A stretch of DNA of 64,000 nucleotides from Ceratopteris richardii (Eukaryota; Streptophyta; Polypodiopsida; Polypodiales; Pteridaceae): the NCBI GenBank assembly GCA_020310875.1, contig CM035412.1, forward strand, positions 130,256,196 through 130,320,195, given 5' to 3'. This document shows positions 20,935 through 32,336 of the stretch, piece after piece (position 1 is the first letter of the stretch; each line of letters opens with the position of its first letter). The notes under the pieces are model-generated. The model saw only the letters and a program-made list of their open reading frames with translations. It was not told the origin of the DNA and did no database searches. Made by a program: the position numbers and the translations under genes.

Positions 20935-22257
20935 CACTAGTGTTGTACCAAAACAGGACACTATAGCGTCCTTTTTTCTAATAAATAAAAAAAATCACAC
21001 ATACTAATAAAGTAAAATTTTGAAAAAAACTTAAAGCCCCATAAAGATCTATAACTAGATGCTCTATAAAAAATATATATTTTAAAAAATAACCTTTTCT
21101 GATAACTCAAAATATAGAAATGATTGAATATGGTTGAGAAAAACTGTTTTTCTGTAAACTTATATATGAGAAGAAAGAAATGTCTCCATAAAAAGAATTT
21201 TCCTCCTATTGGAATCATTTTTCTAATGTTAATTTATCGCCATATAATCATTTAAAAAGACAAGTCTTAGGAACTAGAAAAATCATTTTTATAATAAAAA
21301 AATAGTATAATATAGGGTGCTCATTATATAGTTATACACTTTAGCAGCCTTCTGTATGATATTGATTCATAAAAACACTAAAATGGTTTGTGTTTTATTT
21401 CCAAAACCATCATATAGTAGCATAAAGATATGCAACATGTCTTTGAACCAATAATTTTGTATGTATCTCACATCCCACTAATAATCTCAATGTTTCATTG
21501 AATGGCCATAATCCTTTCTACCAAGAATAAAAATTCATCCTAAAAAATTAGGTTTTCTAAATGATGTGAGGTATGTATTATGAATCGAAATAATTCTATA
21601 AACATTATAAACTATTTTATATAGAAAAAACTAGCATGTTAACTTTAATCATGTAGCATATGCAATATTTCCTCATAAAATGACCTTTTCTTAGCGTAGA
21701 AAAACAGTGGTATTGTTCAACTTGAAGAAACGACATAGAAATTCGACTCCTAAGGTTGTCAAAAAACTATTTCTAGTTGTAATAGTATTAAATAGTATTT
21801 TGATAACAAAAAATGATGCATATTCATACCATCACTTTGCAAAATAATTCATAGATGATAAGACTGTCATATCACAAATGAGATTCATTTTATGCCATAA
21901 ACCTAGTAAAATGCATTACAAATATCTAATTATGGATAGACACATGTTGACATATATAAAATAAAAAATTCTATTGCATTTAGACCAATGAAATTACAAG
22001 ATCATGATTTTAATTAAAAAAACCTCTAACTTACATCACTGTAATTTCTACGCGAGTATTGAAATTAGCATCATAAAATTAGTGAATAAATATTAGTTTT
22101 TATATCCCTTAATAAAAACAACCCTTATGCCAACATGTTGCATAGTTACGTTTATAAATGGTTCCTTCTAGCAATCTAAAAAATTCGTCAAACATTGTCT
22201 CTTTTTCAGGACATTAAAGTGTCCAAGGACATAAAGTGTCCAAGTACAACACTAGTG
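20935..22257. mobile_element. Non-autonomous TIR DNA transposon in Co-A
   Basis: A 1,323-bp AT-rich, non-coding insert with inverted ends: the left end reads CACTAGTGTTGTAC and the right end is its exact complement. Subterminal hairpin-like units follow (GGACACTATAGCGTCC on the left; GGACATTAAAGTGTCC and GGACATAAAGTGTCC on the right). Removing the insert plus one TTAA restores the copia RT as seen in Co-C. TTAA at 20931-20934 and 22258-22261 would be a 4-bp duplication, but because AACACTAGTGTT is itself a palindrome, a TA duplication with ends ACACTAGTG is equally possible. CACTA ends with GTCC-type subterminal repeats suggest a CACTA-related element, although that superfamily usually makes 3-bp duplications. 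It carries no transposase. Confidence 0.8.
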
Positions 22258-22261
22258 TTAA

Positions 22262-22653
22262 AGAAGGCATTATATAGCTTAAAGCAAGCACCATGTGCTT
22301 GGTATGAAAAGATACATACCTATCTGATTGCACATCGTTTTGAGAACAATCCAACTGAAAGCACCTTATATGTTAAGCATGCTAATGATGTACTTCTTAT
22401 CATTGTGGTTTATTTTGATGACATGTTGCTCATTGGTCCTCATGAGAGGCATATTGCTGATTTTAACGCTGATTTGCATGCCTCATTTGAGATGTCTGAT
22501 TTGGAGCATTTGCATCATTATTTGGGCATTCAATTTATGCACGTTGATGGTGGGATGGCTTTGTGTCAAATAAAATATATTCACACATTATTGCAGCATT
22601 TTGGCCTTGAAGACTGTAAGCCTTTTGCCACTCCTATGGAGACATGTTTATGA
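22262..22653 (+). pseudogene. Co-A reverse transcriptase, second half
   Basis: Resumes with KKALYSLKQAPCAWYEKI, then HANDVLLIIVVYFDDMLLIG, where YFDD stands for the copia YVDD (Phe for Val; both Asp retained), and HHYLGIQFMHVDGG. It ends at a TGA directly after PMETCL. Confidence 0.85.
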
Positions 22654-23366
22654 TTGAGTCTTCAGGATGCTAGAGATGCATTTGATGTTGTTCTCTATCA
22701 ACAAGCTGTTGGATGCTTGATTTACTTATGCATTACTTGGCGAGATATTCAGTTTGTTGTCTCACCAATGAGCAGGTTTATGCATTGCCCATGTGTCAAG
22801 CATTGGCAGGCAGTTAAGCACATCTTTCGCTACTTGAGTGGTACTCGGCTACTTGGGTTGTTTTATCCCAAGGGGGATCATTACCACTAGATTTGCATGC
22901 TTTTTCTGACTCTGACTGTGCAGGTTGCTATGACACCCATGTATCTGCTAGTGGCTTTTGCTTCATGCTTGGTAGCTCATGTATATCTTGGTTGATCAAG
23001 AAGCAACCTACTGTGGCCACTTCCAGTTGTGAGGTTGAGTATAGGGCAGCTTTCACAACGATTGTTGAGTGTGTGTGGCTCAGACACCTTATGGTTGATT
23101 TGGGTGTTGGTCAGTCTTCTGCAACCACCATCTTCACTGACAATCAGAGCGGATTAGTAGTTGCGAAGAGCCCTATGTTTCATGCTCGCACTAAGCACAT
23201 TGAGGTGCAATATCATTATGTCAGGGAGAGGTTCTCTGCTGGGGAGATCATCTTGGCATATGTGCCCATGCAGAAGAACATTGCAGACCTTTTCACGAAG
23301 GCTCTGCCTAGGGAGAAGTTTGAAGCTTTCCGCAAAGCTTTGGGCTTACTTCCTTTTGTGGAGTGA
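22654..23366 (+). pseudogene. Co-A RNase H
   Basis: The connection part is VLYQQAVGCLIYLCITWRDI and FMHCPCVKHWQAVKHIFRYL. RNase H has FSDSDCAGCYDT, SWLIKKQPTVATSSCEVEYRA, TIFTDNQSG and HARTKHIEVQYHYVRE, ending ADLFTKALPREKFEAFRKALG. One stop at about 22888 separates the two parts. Confidence 0.85.
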
Positions 23367-23440
23367 TTTCCACATAGCTTGGCACTTCCTTATACATGAG
23401 TGCCAGCTCCTTGTTCACCGCATCACTCCCAAGGGGGATT

Positions 23441-23671
23441 TGTTGATATATTTAGGTAGTGATGTGTGTGAACACACTAGGACCACCGAGGCACTTTTTT
23501 CCCTCTTTAGGAGGTTTTTTTTTCCCCGGCTTGTATATACGCCTATTGCCCTAACGGGCTACTTATCTTTGTACATTCTCTAGTAATACATTCAGTATTG
23601 TGTGTTGAGCTCCAAGCTTCTTCTTCTTCCTTGCGCTGTTTGTGTGCTTTCGCAGAGGTCTAACTCCAACA
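23441..23671 (+). repeat. Co-A 3' LTR (231 bp)
   Basis: Preceded by the polypurine tract CCCAAGGGGGATT. Starts TGTTGATATATTTAGG and ends CTAACTCCAACA. The same 231-bp LTR, in reverse, is at 39977-40207 (Co-C). Confidence 0.9.
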
Positions 23672-24630
23672 TTAACCCCCTACTAAAGGCACTCATGCTG
23701 AATATATCATCGTAGCAACATATTATCTCACCAAATGGGTAGAGGCTAAGGCTACCAAAAAGAATGAAGCACACACACACCATAGCAAAATTCTTATTTG
23801 AGAATGTCTTTACAAGGTATGGATTACCTTTAGAATTGGTGAGCAGCAGAGAGACTCACTTTCTAAACAAAGTCAATGAATATTTGTTATATTCACAAGA
23901 AGTCCACACCATATCATCCTTATGACAATGGAAAGGTAGAAAGTACTAACACAATCCTTTGCAATGTATTGACCAAACTCGTAGACAAAAAATGTTTAGA
24001 TTAGAACAATTACTTACACCAGATTGTTTGGGCATATCAAGTGGCCTACAAGATGATACTCAATGCAACTCTATTTCAGATGGCTTTTGGTCAAAATGCA
24101 ATGATTCCCTTGGATTTTTTTATACCCACCCTTAAGGTTGCACAAGAGGATCAATGGATTGGCCATGAGTTATCACCAAGGATCATGGACTTGGAACGAT
24201 TAGGAGAAATTAGGTTGAGAGTAGCAATAGGCATATATGCAGCAAAAAAGAGACAAAAAGCCTATTTTGATGCACATGTGAAGGACAAAGGCTTGAAAGA
24301 AGGAGATTTAGTCCTAGTTTGTATGCTAAAACAACATGCACAGAAGCTACAGAAACATGATTATGGACCTATGATTATAAATAGGCTTTCAACAAGTGGA
24401 GATGTACAGCTAGCCACTCTAGAAGGAGAGATAGTGTCTAACTATATTAGCGGATGTAAGAAAAGAATAAGAGATGAAGCTCAAGCCAAGGCCTTAGAAC
24501 GCATTATCCAAATGAAATTAAGAAGAAATGAACTAGAGAGGGGATGCTACAATCAATTCGAAGGGCCCCAAGCAACCCCTTATACCAATGTAGAAGCCCC
24601 GAGATAACCAATGGCAATGTGCCAAACATA
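23672..24630 (+). pseudogene. Gy3 integrase core and C-terminus
   Basis: Matches Gy1 from INPPAKGSHAEYII onward. The stretch 24041-24607 is still open and reads FQMAFGQNAMIPLDFFIPTLKVAQE-type sequence, the RQKAYFDAHVKDKGLKEGDLVL segment, HDYGPMIINRLSTSGDVQLATLEG and the basic helix before PR2. The second catalytic Asp region is damaged (VSSRE for VSDRG at about 23840). Confidence 0.85.
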
Positions 24631-24919
24631 GTCAACTGCTTTCCCTAGCATAATTGATAGGAGACCATTCATTATGGTTATGCTAAGGCAAGGCAACACT
24701 CTTAAGGAGAGAAGGGTGCTAATTGATTCAGGTGTTGCAACTGGCATAGAAACCCCTTGCATGGGTGAGGTGGATCTTCCTATCCTCAGTGAGGATGTCA
24801 CCTTGATGGTGAAGCTCCTAGGTTTTCATGACGATGACCTGATAGAAGCATTGAGTCTCGGCAAAGATTGGTTATATGACCACTTGGTGAACTTAAATCT
24901 TAGAAAATGCTCTCTTTAG
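24631..24919 (+). pseudogene. Gy3 second protease (PR2)
   Basis: RRVLIDSGVATG with D-S-G preserved, then a deletion of about 30 residues relative to Gy1, then ETPCMGEVDLPI, VMVKLL-type strand, a LSLGKDWLYDHLVNLNLR end matching LVLGQDWIYDHAVNLNLR. The position right behind the integrase tail is identical to that in Gy1 and Gy2. Confidence 0.85.
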
Positions 24920-26040
24920 CTCAGGATGGTAGGCCAATTGCAAGTGATACTGCTTGAGTTCCCTAACCATGCCCACTTAGACGAAAGTAAACCCGGTCCC
25001 TATGTAATGGATGGGAAGGTAGACTAGAAGATCTTTGGTTAGATCCTTCATGTCATGATGATCCTCTGACAAATGGGAAACATTAGCAATCAAATGGGCA
25101 CTATCAGCGGGCAAATGGGAACCATAGTCCCTCAAGCTCACCCTCCACACTTCTTGCATTCCTATCTAGACCTATTGAATAGAATGCCTCACCTCCTAAT
25201 GGGCAGGTCATGCAAGTGTTGGACCTCCCTTCTTTTCCAAAGCAAAGTGTCAACTAGACCTCTCAACCACTACCATGCACAAGTCAACCATGACTTGGAC
25301 ATCTCAATCAATGAACACTCTAGGCCTGACCTTGGAGGTAGCGCCAATATCCAAACACAACCAAACAAAAGAAAATATGGGTACCCAAGGGTTGGCAACC
25401 ACCGACCATCTCCTCTAGTTTTGAACAAGGAGTTAAGATGAAGCAGAATTAACCTCAACACTTTAGATTGACTAGACATTCTCCGTCAATAAGAATTTGA
25501 TAAGTCTAGGTACCGAAGAAGTCTCTGACGGCCAAGCCCAACACCACTCACATCTGGGTACCTAATGCCTATGTGGTAGGTCAGAAACAAAGCCATGTAA
25601 TATCTATCCCTCCAAAATCACATAACTCACCTACCAATTCACCCCCAAATCCACCTTTGTATCTCATCAAATGAATCCATTCACCAACGCCTAGAAAATG
25701 GGTGCTAAAATTCCCTCAGAACTCTCTATCCACTCCCTTGTACAACATGAAATCTCAAGATAATAACCTATATCCTTGTTATACCTAATCCTTTTTAAAA
25801 ACAACCCTTACTAATTGATTATCATTGTTAATGACATTTCTCATCAGGGGATATGTATGCAGTATTATGAGCATGTAGGTAGTCTAGCGACATGCATTAG
25901 TCACTGAGAGATCATTGCAAAATCATCTCACAACACAAGGCTACACGGGCTACACATCAATTATGGAAAGGGATTGCGGTCTCACTTTATTGGGATCATG
26001 ATTAATTTCCATGCTAATTATTTATCCTTTTGTAGTAGAT
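24920..26040 (+). pseudogene. Gy3 W-motif linker and pol-ORF3 spacer
   Basis: Low-complexity basic sequence with scattered motifs that match the Gy1 linker: KYGYPRV or shifted KIWVPKG near 25375, IWVPNAYV near 25553 and KWVLKFP near 25698. From about 25720 to 26040 no frame is supported; it corresponds to the spacer before ORF3. Confidence 0.55.
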
Positions 26041-28187
26041 CTTTTACACAAGCTCTCATGATCAAAATGCAAGCTAAAGGATTTTCATGTGCTCGCACTA
26101 GTGTGCCAATTGTGGACTTTGAAAATCTATTGGTGGAGGCCCATCCTTCAATGAGACCTCTGATATTTCACAATTTCATGGGGCCAATGCCAATTGATGA
26201 TCCTGCTATCAGAAGGACAAAGAAGGTACACAATAAATGTAATTGGTTCGAGGGATTCGTAGGCCCTCTTGCGAATGGAGAGCATATTTATGATGCAACT
26301 TTCTACTCTAGCGATGACACGTGAGGAAGATATGAGTTCATCTTCAAGGACTTTGAAGCTCTCTAGAAGTTCGAGGAACTAAGACCAATTTGGGCAAGGA
26401 CATGCTTTAGGGAGTATTTCAGTGCACCCCTTCCCAAGCTTGATTTATATTGCTGCTACAATCTTGTCACTACTTTACAGTTACTTGTCAGGAAGGAGCT
26501 TCCAGGTACATTTATACTACCATCCACGTACATTTATACTATCATCCAGGTACGTTTAACTACCATCCTGAGTCACATATCTACCCTTCAGGAAGTTTTA
26601 CCTCTCATCATCCCTCATCCGGGCTACCTTGAAAATTCATGGCACACACACGCTAACAGAAAGAGAGAGGCTCATACCCGAATCCATGAAGAAGGGAGAT
26701 GTTTTGAAGTGGGTTGACATCTTAGCCATTACACCCGAATTGTCGAAGCCACGAGGAGTCTGTATGTAGCATTTTTCTTTTCATGGGTAGGATCATTTCA
26801 CATTGAGACTAGACTCTATCTAGCAAACGTAGGCCACAAACTATTGACCAAGCCAGCTGGATCCAAGAACAACTATTTTTGGCAAACCAAAGATTGGCAA
26901 GAAAGAGAGTCATTCATGGCTGTTGTGCGATTACACGAATAGTATATATGTGTTTGGCTTATGATATTCCTATCAAGTGAGCCTTATCTAGTGCCGAATT
27001 ACAATGATTTAAAGGATCTACAAAGTCTCGCAAAACACCAAAGAAAAGAATTGGAAAATGCATGAGAGGAACAATCTCGTGTCTAAAAGTACTTGTCTTG
27101 TTATCCCCTCAACCATCACCCCAACAGTCGCCAACGAAACCTCAAACAGCCATACCCCCCATCAAAATCTATTTGTCATGCCTCGTTACATCCGAAGGAA
27201 CCTTGAGTGTAGCTATAACCTCTCAAGCAATCACTATGACCACCACAACCACCATATAGCTACAGAAGCAAGGGAAGCCACAACAACTATTAGCCCAATG
27301 GCATTTGCTTTTTTGATACCCAATTTAGAGGTAGAGGCACTTAATACAACATTTGACTTTGAAATGCATGATGCCTTTTCAAGTGTGTTTCCATTCTCAG
27401 AGTACGAACGCTCAAGGTATCTGAGCTCCCCACCAAAACATGAGGGCGATCAAGCTTTATCCAACTCTGATGATGATGACCAAATAGTTACAGAGGATGA
27501 CGATGAAGAAGATGCAAGTCAACAAAACCAAGAATCACAAGCTCAAGATCAACAAGCACATGAGGTGCAATAAACCAAAAACTCAAGGCAACACTAGCAC
27601 TCAAGAAGAGGACACCTTAGAGGTAGCTATATATACAATCACCATTCAAAAGCTATATAAAAACATGCAAGCAATGTGGGCGAGAAGTCAAATCATGGAA
27701 CAACAAAGCAAAGAAATTATGCAACAAGAATTGGCAAGGGGAGGATTCGAGACCTCCTTTGGTAAATGCATTTAACAAACTAGTTCAGGTAGTGGGCACA
27801 ATTGAAGCACTACACTTCATCAAGTAGAAGCCCCTACCACAATTCAACCCTCTCAGAGTAAGATTAATGTCACTGCCAAAGAATACATTGGTGTACCAGT
27901 CGAAACCCAATCCTTCAGTCACCCAGAAGTATGGATCGTTGTTGACACACCACCCCAAGACGACACCATCATCATCAATACGCCATCCCATCCACCAACA
28001 TCCCTACCCACCACCACTAAAGACATTGCCTCTATGGGTTAACCAACCATTGAATCACTTATATATCGAGTCTCACCCATGCACCCTAGTTCATCTTCAT
28101 TTGACCACCCCATCTTCAGTGAAGTATAAAAAAAATGATTCCATCGTTTGTCCATTGTTGTGGTTAAGGATTAACATTTGTCATTAG
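26041..28187 (+). pseudogene. Gy3 ORF3 remnant
   Basis: RPLIFHNFMGPMPI, CNWFEGFVGPLANGEHIYDA, FIFKDFEAL and EYFSAPLPKLDLYCCYNLVTTLQ follow the order of the Gy1 ORF3 N-terminal domain. After about 27060 come proline/threonine-rich and acidic parts (DDDDQIVTEDDDEEDASQQ) that fit the ORF3 middle. A short minisatellite of about 22 bp (GTACATTTATACTACCATCC, 2-3 copies, about 26507-26570) interrupts the domain. The coiled-coil and C-terminal domain are missing. Confidence 0.75.
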
Positions 28188-28690
28188 CCTTGATGCCATT
28201 TATGATCTGCCTTACTATCTGCTCCTCTTCTATTTCTTCTCCAATACTCCCAAGTTGATTATCTATATCCTTCATCTTGGTCACATAGTCAGCTACACTT
28301 TGCTTTGGTTGCTTCTTCAAGGTTGTGAACTCCATCCAAAGTCGGTTCCTTCTCGCCCTTGTATTTGATGAGAAGTATAAAGATAGTACTTCCCAAGTCT
28401 CTTGGGAAGTCTAACAATTCCTAATATGAGGTAACAAAAAAACAGATATTGAATTGAGTATGTAAGACATGGCTAGAGCATCCTTTGCACACCATTCAAC
28501 TAGTCTCTCTTTCTCTTCTCTTGTAGGTTAGTTTTTGCTTCTAAAGGTTGGCATTTCTTCATCTCTAGATATGTATCCATACAAGCTCCTTCCTTGGAGG
28601 TAAGCCTTCATCATTAGGAACCAAGCTAGATAATTGCCCCTATCCAATTTGTCAATGAATGATGGAAATCCATCTCCCATTTTACCTTGA
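28188..28690 (-). pseudogene. Co-E2 copia gag
   Basis: Minus-strand translation gives FIDKLDRGNYLAWFLMMKAYL, YISRDEEMPTF, a stop, WCAKDALAMSYILNSI, TLKKQPKQSVADYVTKMKDID and EEEQIVRQIINGIKAN. This is the UBN2-type gag head, closest in pattern to Co-D gag (46464-46937). It is cut at about 28188 against Gy3. Confidence 0.8.
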
Positions 28691-28694
28691 TGTT

Positions 28695-28706
28695 GCTCTC
28701 ATACCA
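28695..28706 (-). promoter_or_regulatory. Co-E2 primer binding site
   Basis: TGGTATGAGAGC on the minus strand, one mismatch from the initiator tRNA-Met site, located just inside the LTR. Confidence 0.75.
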
Positions 28707-28707
28707 C

Positions 28708-29769
28708 TATTGGAGGAGATGGTGGACACCTTCTAGAGATGAGACGGTGCTGCAAATTCCTGCTTCACACCAGCCAAAAATCAGTCAAGGACTGCAAGAT
28801 AGACCTCTTGAGCTTTCCAATAAGCACAAATAATCACCCAAATACTTTGGAGGATGATCCTCAAATGATTGGATCAAAACAAATAACTTGGAGTTTCATT
28901 GTGAGCCAAGACCTTGCTATTTTGGTCACTACACCTATTCGGAGAAATGAACAGTACTCCTTCCCCGGTAACAAGTGGAAAAAATCCTTTTGGGAATATC
29001 TAGTTGACTAAGATATCTAACCTTCACAAGTTATTTCAATGAAATGATCAATTATGCTCAAAGAATGATGTTTAGCAAAACTAAGATGCATCCTGACATT
29101 TTAGGGAGTTAACTGTATGCAAACCAGAGAGCAATGTTTTGAACATATCTCCAAAATGGCTGACGCAGTTGAAATGAGACTTTGTACCATACAAAATGGC
29201 TATCTAATGAATCTGTACCAACTTAAATTATTGAAAATGATCAAGTACATGCTGAGAAATCAATCAGAGAATCTAACTATTTCGAGTAGTATATGATAGA
29301 GTAGAAGAGATGAGACATGGGAAGATTATATGTATTAATGCACATAAATTACATTGACATTGGCAATGAACGATTTCACAATGTGAGGGCAATAGAAGAG
29401 CTATCATGTGAGCTCAATAGGCCACACAAATTCCTCTCAAATCTCTGCTATATCTCCCCTTCTTTTCCATGTGACTAGGTAGTCCTCTTTTATAGCCTTT
29501 TGTTGGAGACAAGATTCAAGTTTGAATTCAAATCTTTACCTAAAAGTGTTCCAAAGTTTTAGCACTTGATTTGCTATAAATCCTCACCAAATAATTTGTG
29601 GAAATATTCTTCTAAGAACTCATAATTGGAGGTGATTCCACATATGCACTTTTACAATGAGTAAAAATCAATCTTTTAGAAGAGATCATTCATATGCCAA
29701 TACATGAATGTAGATGTGAACTTTAGGATAACTTATCAAACATTTAGGCTTGGAGTAATTTCACCAACA
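28708..29769 (-). repeat. Co-E2 5' LTR (about 1.06 kb)
   Basis: On the minus strand it starts TGTTGGTG at 29769 and ends CCTCCAATA one base before the primer site. It is inserted in ORF3 of Gy4 right after residues equivalent to TDPKKIVVQLIS. No partner LTR is present because the element is truncated at 28188. Confidence 0.75.
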
Positions 29770-30360
29770 AGATATTAATTGTACCACTATCTTCTTAGGA
29801 TCTGTGTATTTATTCATACTTGGGAAGCAGAAGTGTTGATGTACGAGGTGCACTTCTTCCTCTTTCTCAATTCAATTGATATCTAGGAAGTTCCTCTTCT
29901 TTGCATCATGTTTTTTATCCTTTAGGTCTATCACACCATCTTTTACGCATTCTAAAGCATCTCTCATATGTGAATTAGATACTTTGTAATCTTCCTTGCA
30001 AATCTATGACTTGAGCTTTTAGTATAGATAATTTGTATATAGCTAGATGCATGTGTTCATCACATGGGTGCATCTTTCAAAATCTAGCTTGTAAATCTTA
30101 CAAAAATCATCAATGTTTGCTTTTTTCCATGTTTCGATAGTCATAGGCATGTTGTGGATGATATGGAAATTGTGACTCATAACTAGGAACTCATGATCCG
30201 TGTCCATTATCCAAATAGTGACTAGGAACAAATGTTCACTTGCTTATTGATCATCTCTGAACCAATATCCTCTAGATTTGATGGCACACTCCAAAGGAAA
30301 TTGTTCCACTTGAGGCATCTCCTCGATGTTTTAGAAGCCATCTATACTCAAAGCATTAAG
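29770..30360 (-). pseudogene. Gy4 ORF3 N-terminal domain remnant
   Basis: Aligns with the Gy1 ORF3 core by spaced residues: YWF..., TIWIMDTDHEF, SHNFHIIHNMPMTIETWKKANIDDF, FERCTHV, then VHQHFCFPSMNKYTDPKKI, which mirrors CMQHFAFPGQDRFTQPHKRI. Several stops. About 30360-30600 shows nothing I can place. Confidence 0.65.
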
Positions 30361-30599
30361 ACTTGATTAACATGAGAGATTATTAAAACCATAAAGAGTT
30401 TCATAATGCTCATGCATGATTCATCCTTCCTTCAATTAGTTCCCCTCTTGCATTATTTAGATCATCACCTTGTTGTTCCCTAAGAATTAAATACCATTAT
30501 TTTTATTTTCTACAGCAAATGTGCACCACTAAATAGTCTTTGAGAAGCCATGTGCCGAATGTGAGGCCTTCTTGGGTGGCCCTATTGTGCATAATATAG

Positions 30600-31740
30600 A
30601 TGCATTCAAACTTGCATGTGCAAGGAGGACATGGCTTCTCAAGTTGTTGCTTTGATTGATCTACTTTTGTTCTCCACACTTGATATGTTCTTATAGATGA
30701 ATGTCAGTTTTCATGTGGTTTGTCTTGTCTTTACTTTAGTTGTATTCCCTTTGTCTTGATCCTCCATATGAGGTTTCTCCAATCATTTTGGTTCATTTGC
30801 TTCTATGACTTTGGTAATCTTTGATTTTTTGGAGTCCTTTGATCAGCCTTTGTTTTGAGATTTATTTCCTAGTTAATGTTTGTATATCTTTCTTTGCTTC
30901 CTTTAAGGTTTTGCTTGGGATTTAATCTTGTTGATGATGCCTTTGGGCTTCTAGGAGCTTCTTTGGTACCCAAACTTGAATTGTCATTGAATTGACTGGC
31001 TATTTTGATATTGCCGCTCTACTTGATTTCTTCCTTCTAGGGTTTCTTGATTATAGCTATCTTTAGATTGATTGATACTCCTTGATTTGGTCCTTGTGGA
31101 TCCACATCTGCTTAACTCCCTTGGTTTGTTTCCTCTAGGTCCTTCTTGATGTTCTATTGTACAATGACTCTACTCTCCTCTTGAGAATTGATAGCCTCAC
31201 AAGGTCTCTGTTGAGGTTTTCTAGGTAAGGAGGGATTGATTTTGTACTTTTAGTAGAACATGGGATATCCTAAAGAGATAACATGGACTAAGAAATGGAT
31301 TCACTTGCATTAGTCTCCTTCTCAATATCTATTTCTTGCCCAATTACCTTTGAAATATTAGGGTTTTCTGTTTTGGTCATAATTAGAGGCTTTTCCTCTA
31401 GGGGGCTAAAGAATTTTGTATGCCCTACTTTTCAAGCTATGTATCCTTGTGTTAGATTCAAAGTAACTTCAAATTCATACATCTAGTATTGTCGAGCTAG
31501 GATAATATCTTCCAGTAGGCCAGAGTTTTTGTTTACTAAGAGTTTATGATGCATTGTGTTATTCCCTATGTGTAAAGATAGGGTTACTTCTCCTGAGCAC
31601 TTGATATGATTACCTCCAATTTCAATCATATATACTTCTGTAAGAGTGATTGGCACCATTATTTTTTCAACTAAGAAATCACGAACACTACTGAAATCTT
31701 CTCCCATGTCAATGAGAGAATCCACTAGGTGACATTATAT
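30600..31740 (-). pseudogene. Gy4 PR2 and W-motif linker
   Basis: 31725-31483 is still open: LIDMGEDFSSVRDFL (DMG for DSG), LTEVYMIEIGG, CSGEVTLSLHIGNNTM and DIILARQY, matching the PR2 pattern of Gy1 at each step. Downstream on the minus strand QMWIHKD (about 31100) and QVWVPKKLLEA (about 30975) match the W motifs. The active site is lost. Confidence 0.75.
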
Positions 31741-31979
31741 ATTTCCGATTCCTAGGTTTAGATAGGTTTTTCCCAGCATGTTACCCACTTTGTTTATGTT
31801 TTTTCATGATAGTTTGCCATGGGAATTGGTTCTTCACCTTTTAAGTACCTCTTGTCTTGTTCTCTATTCCATTCTTTCCATTTTCTTAATCTCTCTAGGG
31901 CTTCTTGTCTAGCTTCCTCCCAAATTCTCTCTTCTTCCCTCCCATGGTTTTGATCTCCTAAGAGTCTTGTTAGAACTTT

Positions 31980-32336
31980 TTATATGATTGGCTCCATATA
32001 TCTCTTTACTTGGCATCCACTAATGTAGTTTGGTAAGATATCTCCATCTAATGCGGCTAAGTTAACAACTCCACTAGAGGAAATATGATTAATAATCAAA
32101 GGACTATATCCTCTTTGTTGGAGTTTCTTTGCATGTTGCTTCAAGTTGTACACTAACACTAAACCTCGAACTCTTAGCCCTTTATCTTCCGATTGCTTGA
32201 ACTTGGTCTTGCATCTTGACTTCCAAGCCTTGAAGCCAATTTGCTCTTCATCCTCTGAATTGATATCTTCTAGTAATTGTTGATCTTCTTGAGTGAAAGT
32301 TGGAAAGTCATTTTCCAAATCATAAGGTAGCTTCAT
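31980..32336 (-). pseudogene. Chimeric ORF: copia linker joined to gypsy integrase tail
   Basis: 118 residues. The first 50 (32336-32187) are acidic copia sequence between integrase and RT (Co-F). From DKGLRVRGLVLVYNLKQHAKKLQQRGYSP on, it is the Gy4 integrase C-terminus. The in-frame fusion marks the breakpoint between the two elements at about 32186 and is most simply an accident of recombination. Confidence 0.75.

Larger units (their letters stand above)
19155..23671 (+). mobile_element. Co-A: 5'-truncated Ty1/copia element
   Basis: From left to right: GAG-pre-integrase, integrase, RT, RNase H, polypurine tract and 3' LTR. It has no gag, protease or 5' LTR. The left edge is a sharp junction with Gy1 gag sharing only about 3 bases (GAT). 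The right edge is a clean LTR end in Gy3 integrase sequence. It is the same family as Co-H (37764-39976) and Co-C (39977-50141). It is interrupted by a terminal-inverted-repeat insert at 20935-22257. Confidence 0.9.
23672..28187 (+). mobile_element. Gy3: old gypsy element, integrase to ORF3
   Basis: Degenerate + strand copy of the Gy family. It starts at INP of the integrase core, exactly at the Co-A LTR end, and runs through integrase C-terminus, PR2, W-linker and ORF3. Stops and indels are common. The right edge at about 28187 meets Co-E2 gag. Its value is comparative: the PR2-ORF3 arrangement already existed when this far older copy was made. Confidence 0.85.
29770..32186 (-). mobile_element. 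Gy4: very old gypsy copy, integrase end to ORF3
   Basis: Minus-strand remnant with integrase C-terminus (32186-31980), PR2 (31740-31483), W-motif linker (about 31480-30600) and ORF3 N-terminal domain (about 30360-29770). It is the most diverged family member in the window, yet keeps the same order. Confidence 0.8.

Noticed and set aside
20961-21218. 85-residue minus-strand ORF in the TIR insert
   Set aside because: Phe/Lys-rich reading of AT-rich non-coding DNA with no transposase motif.
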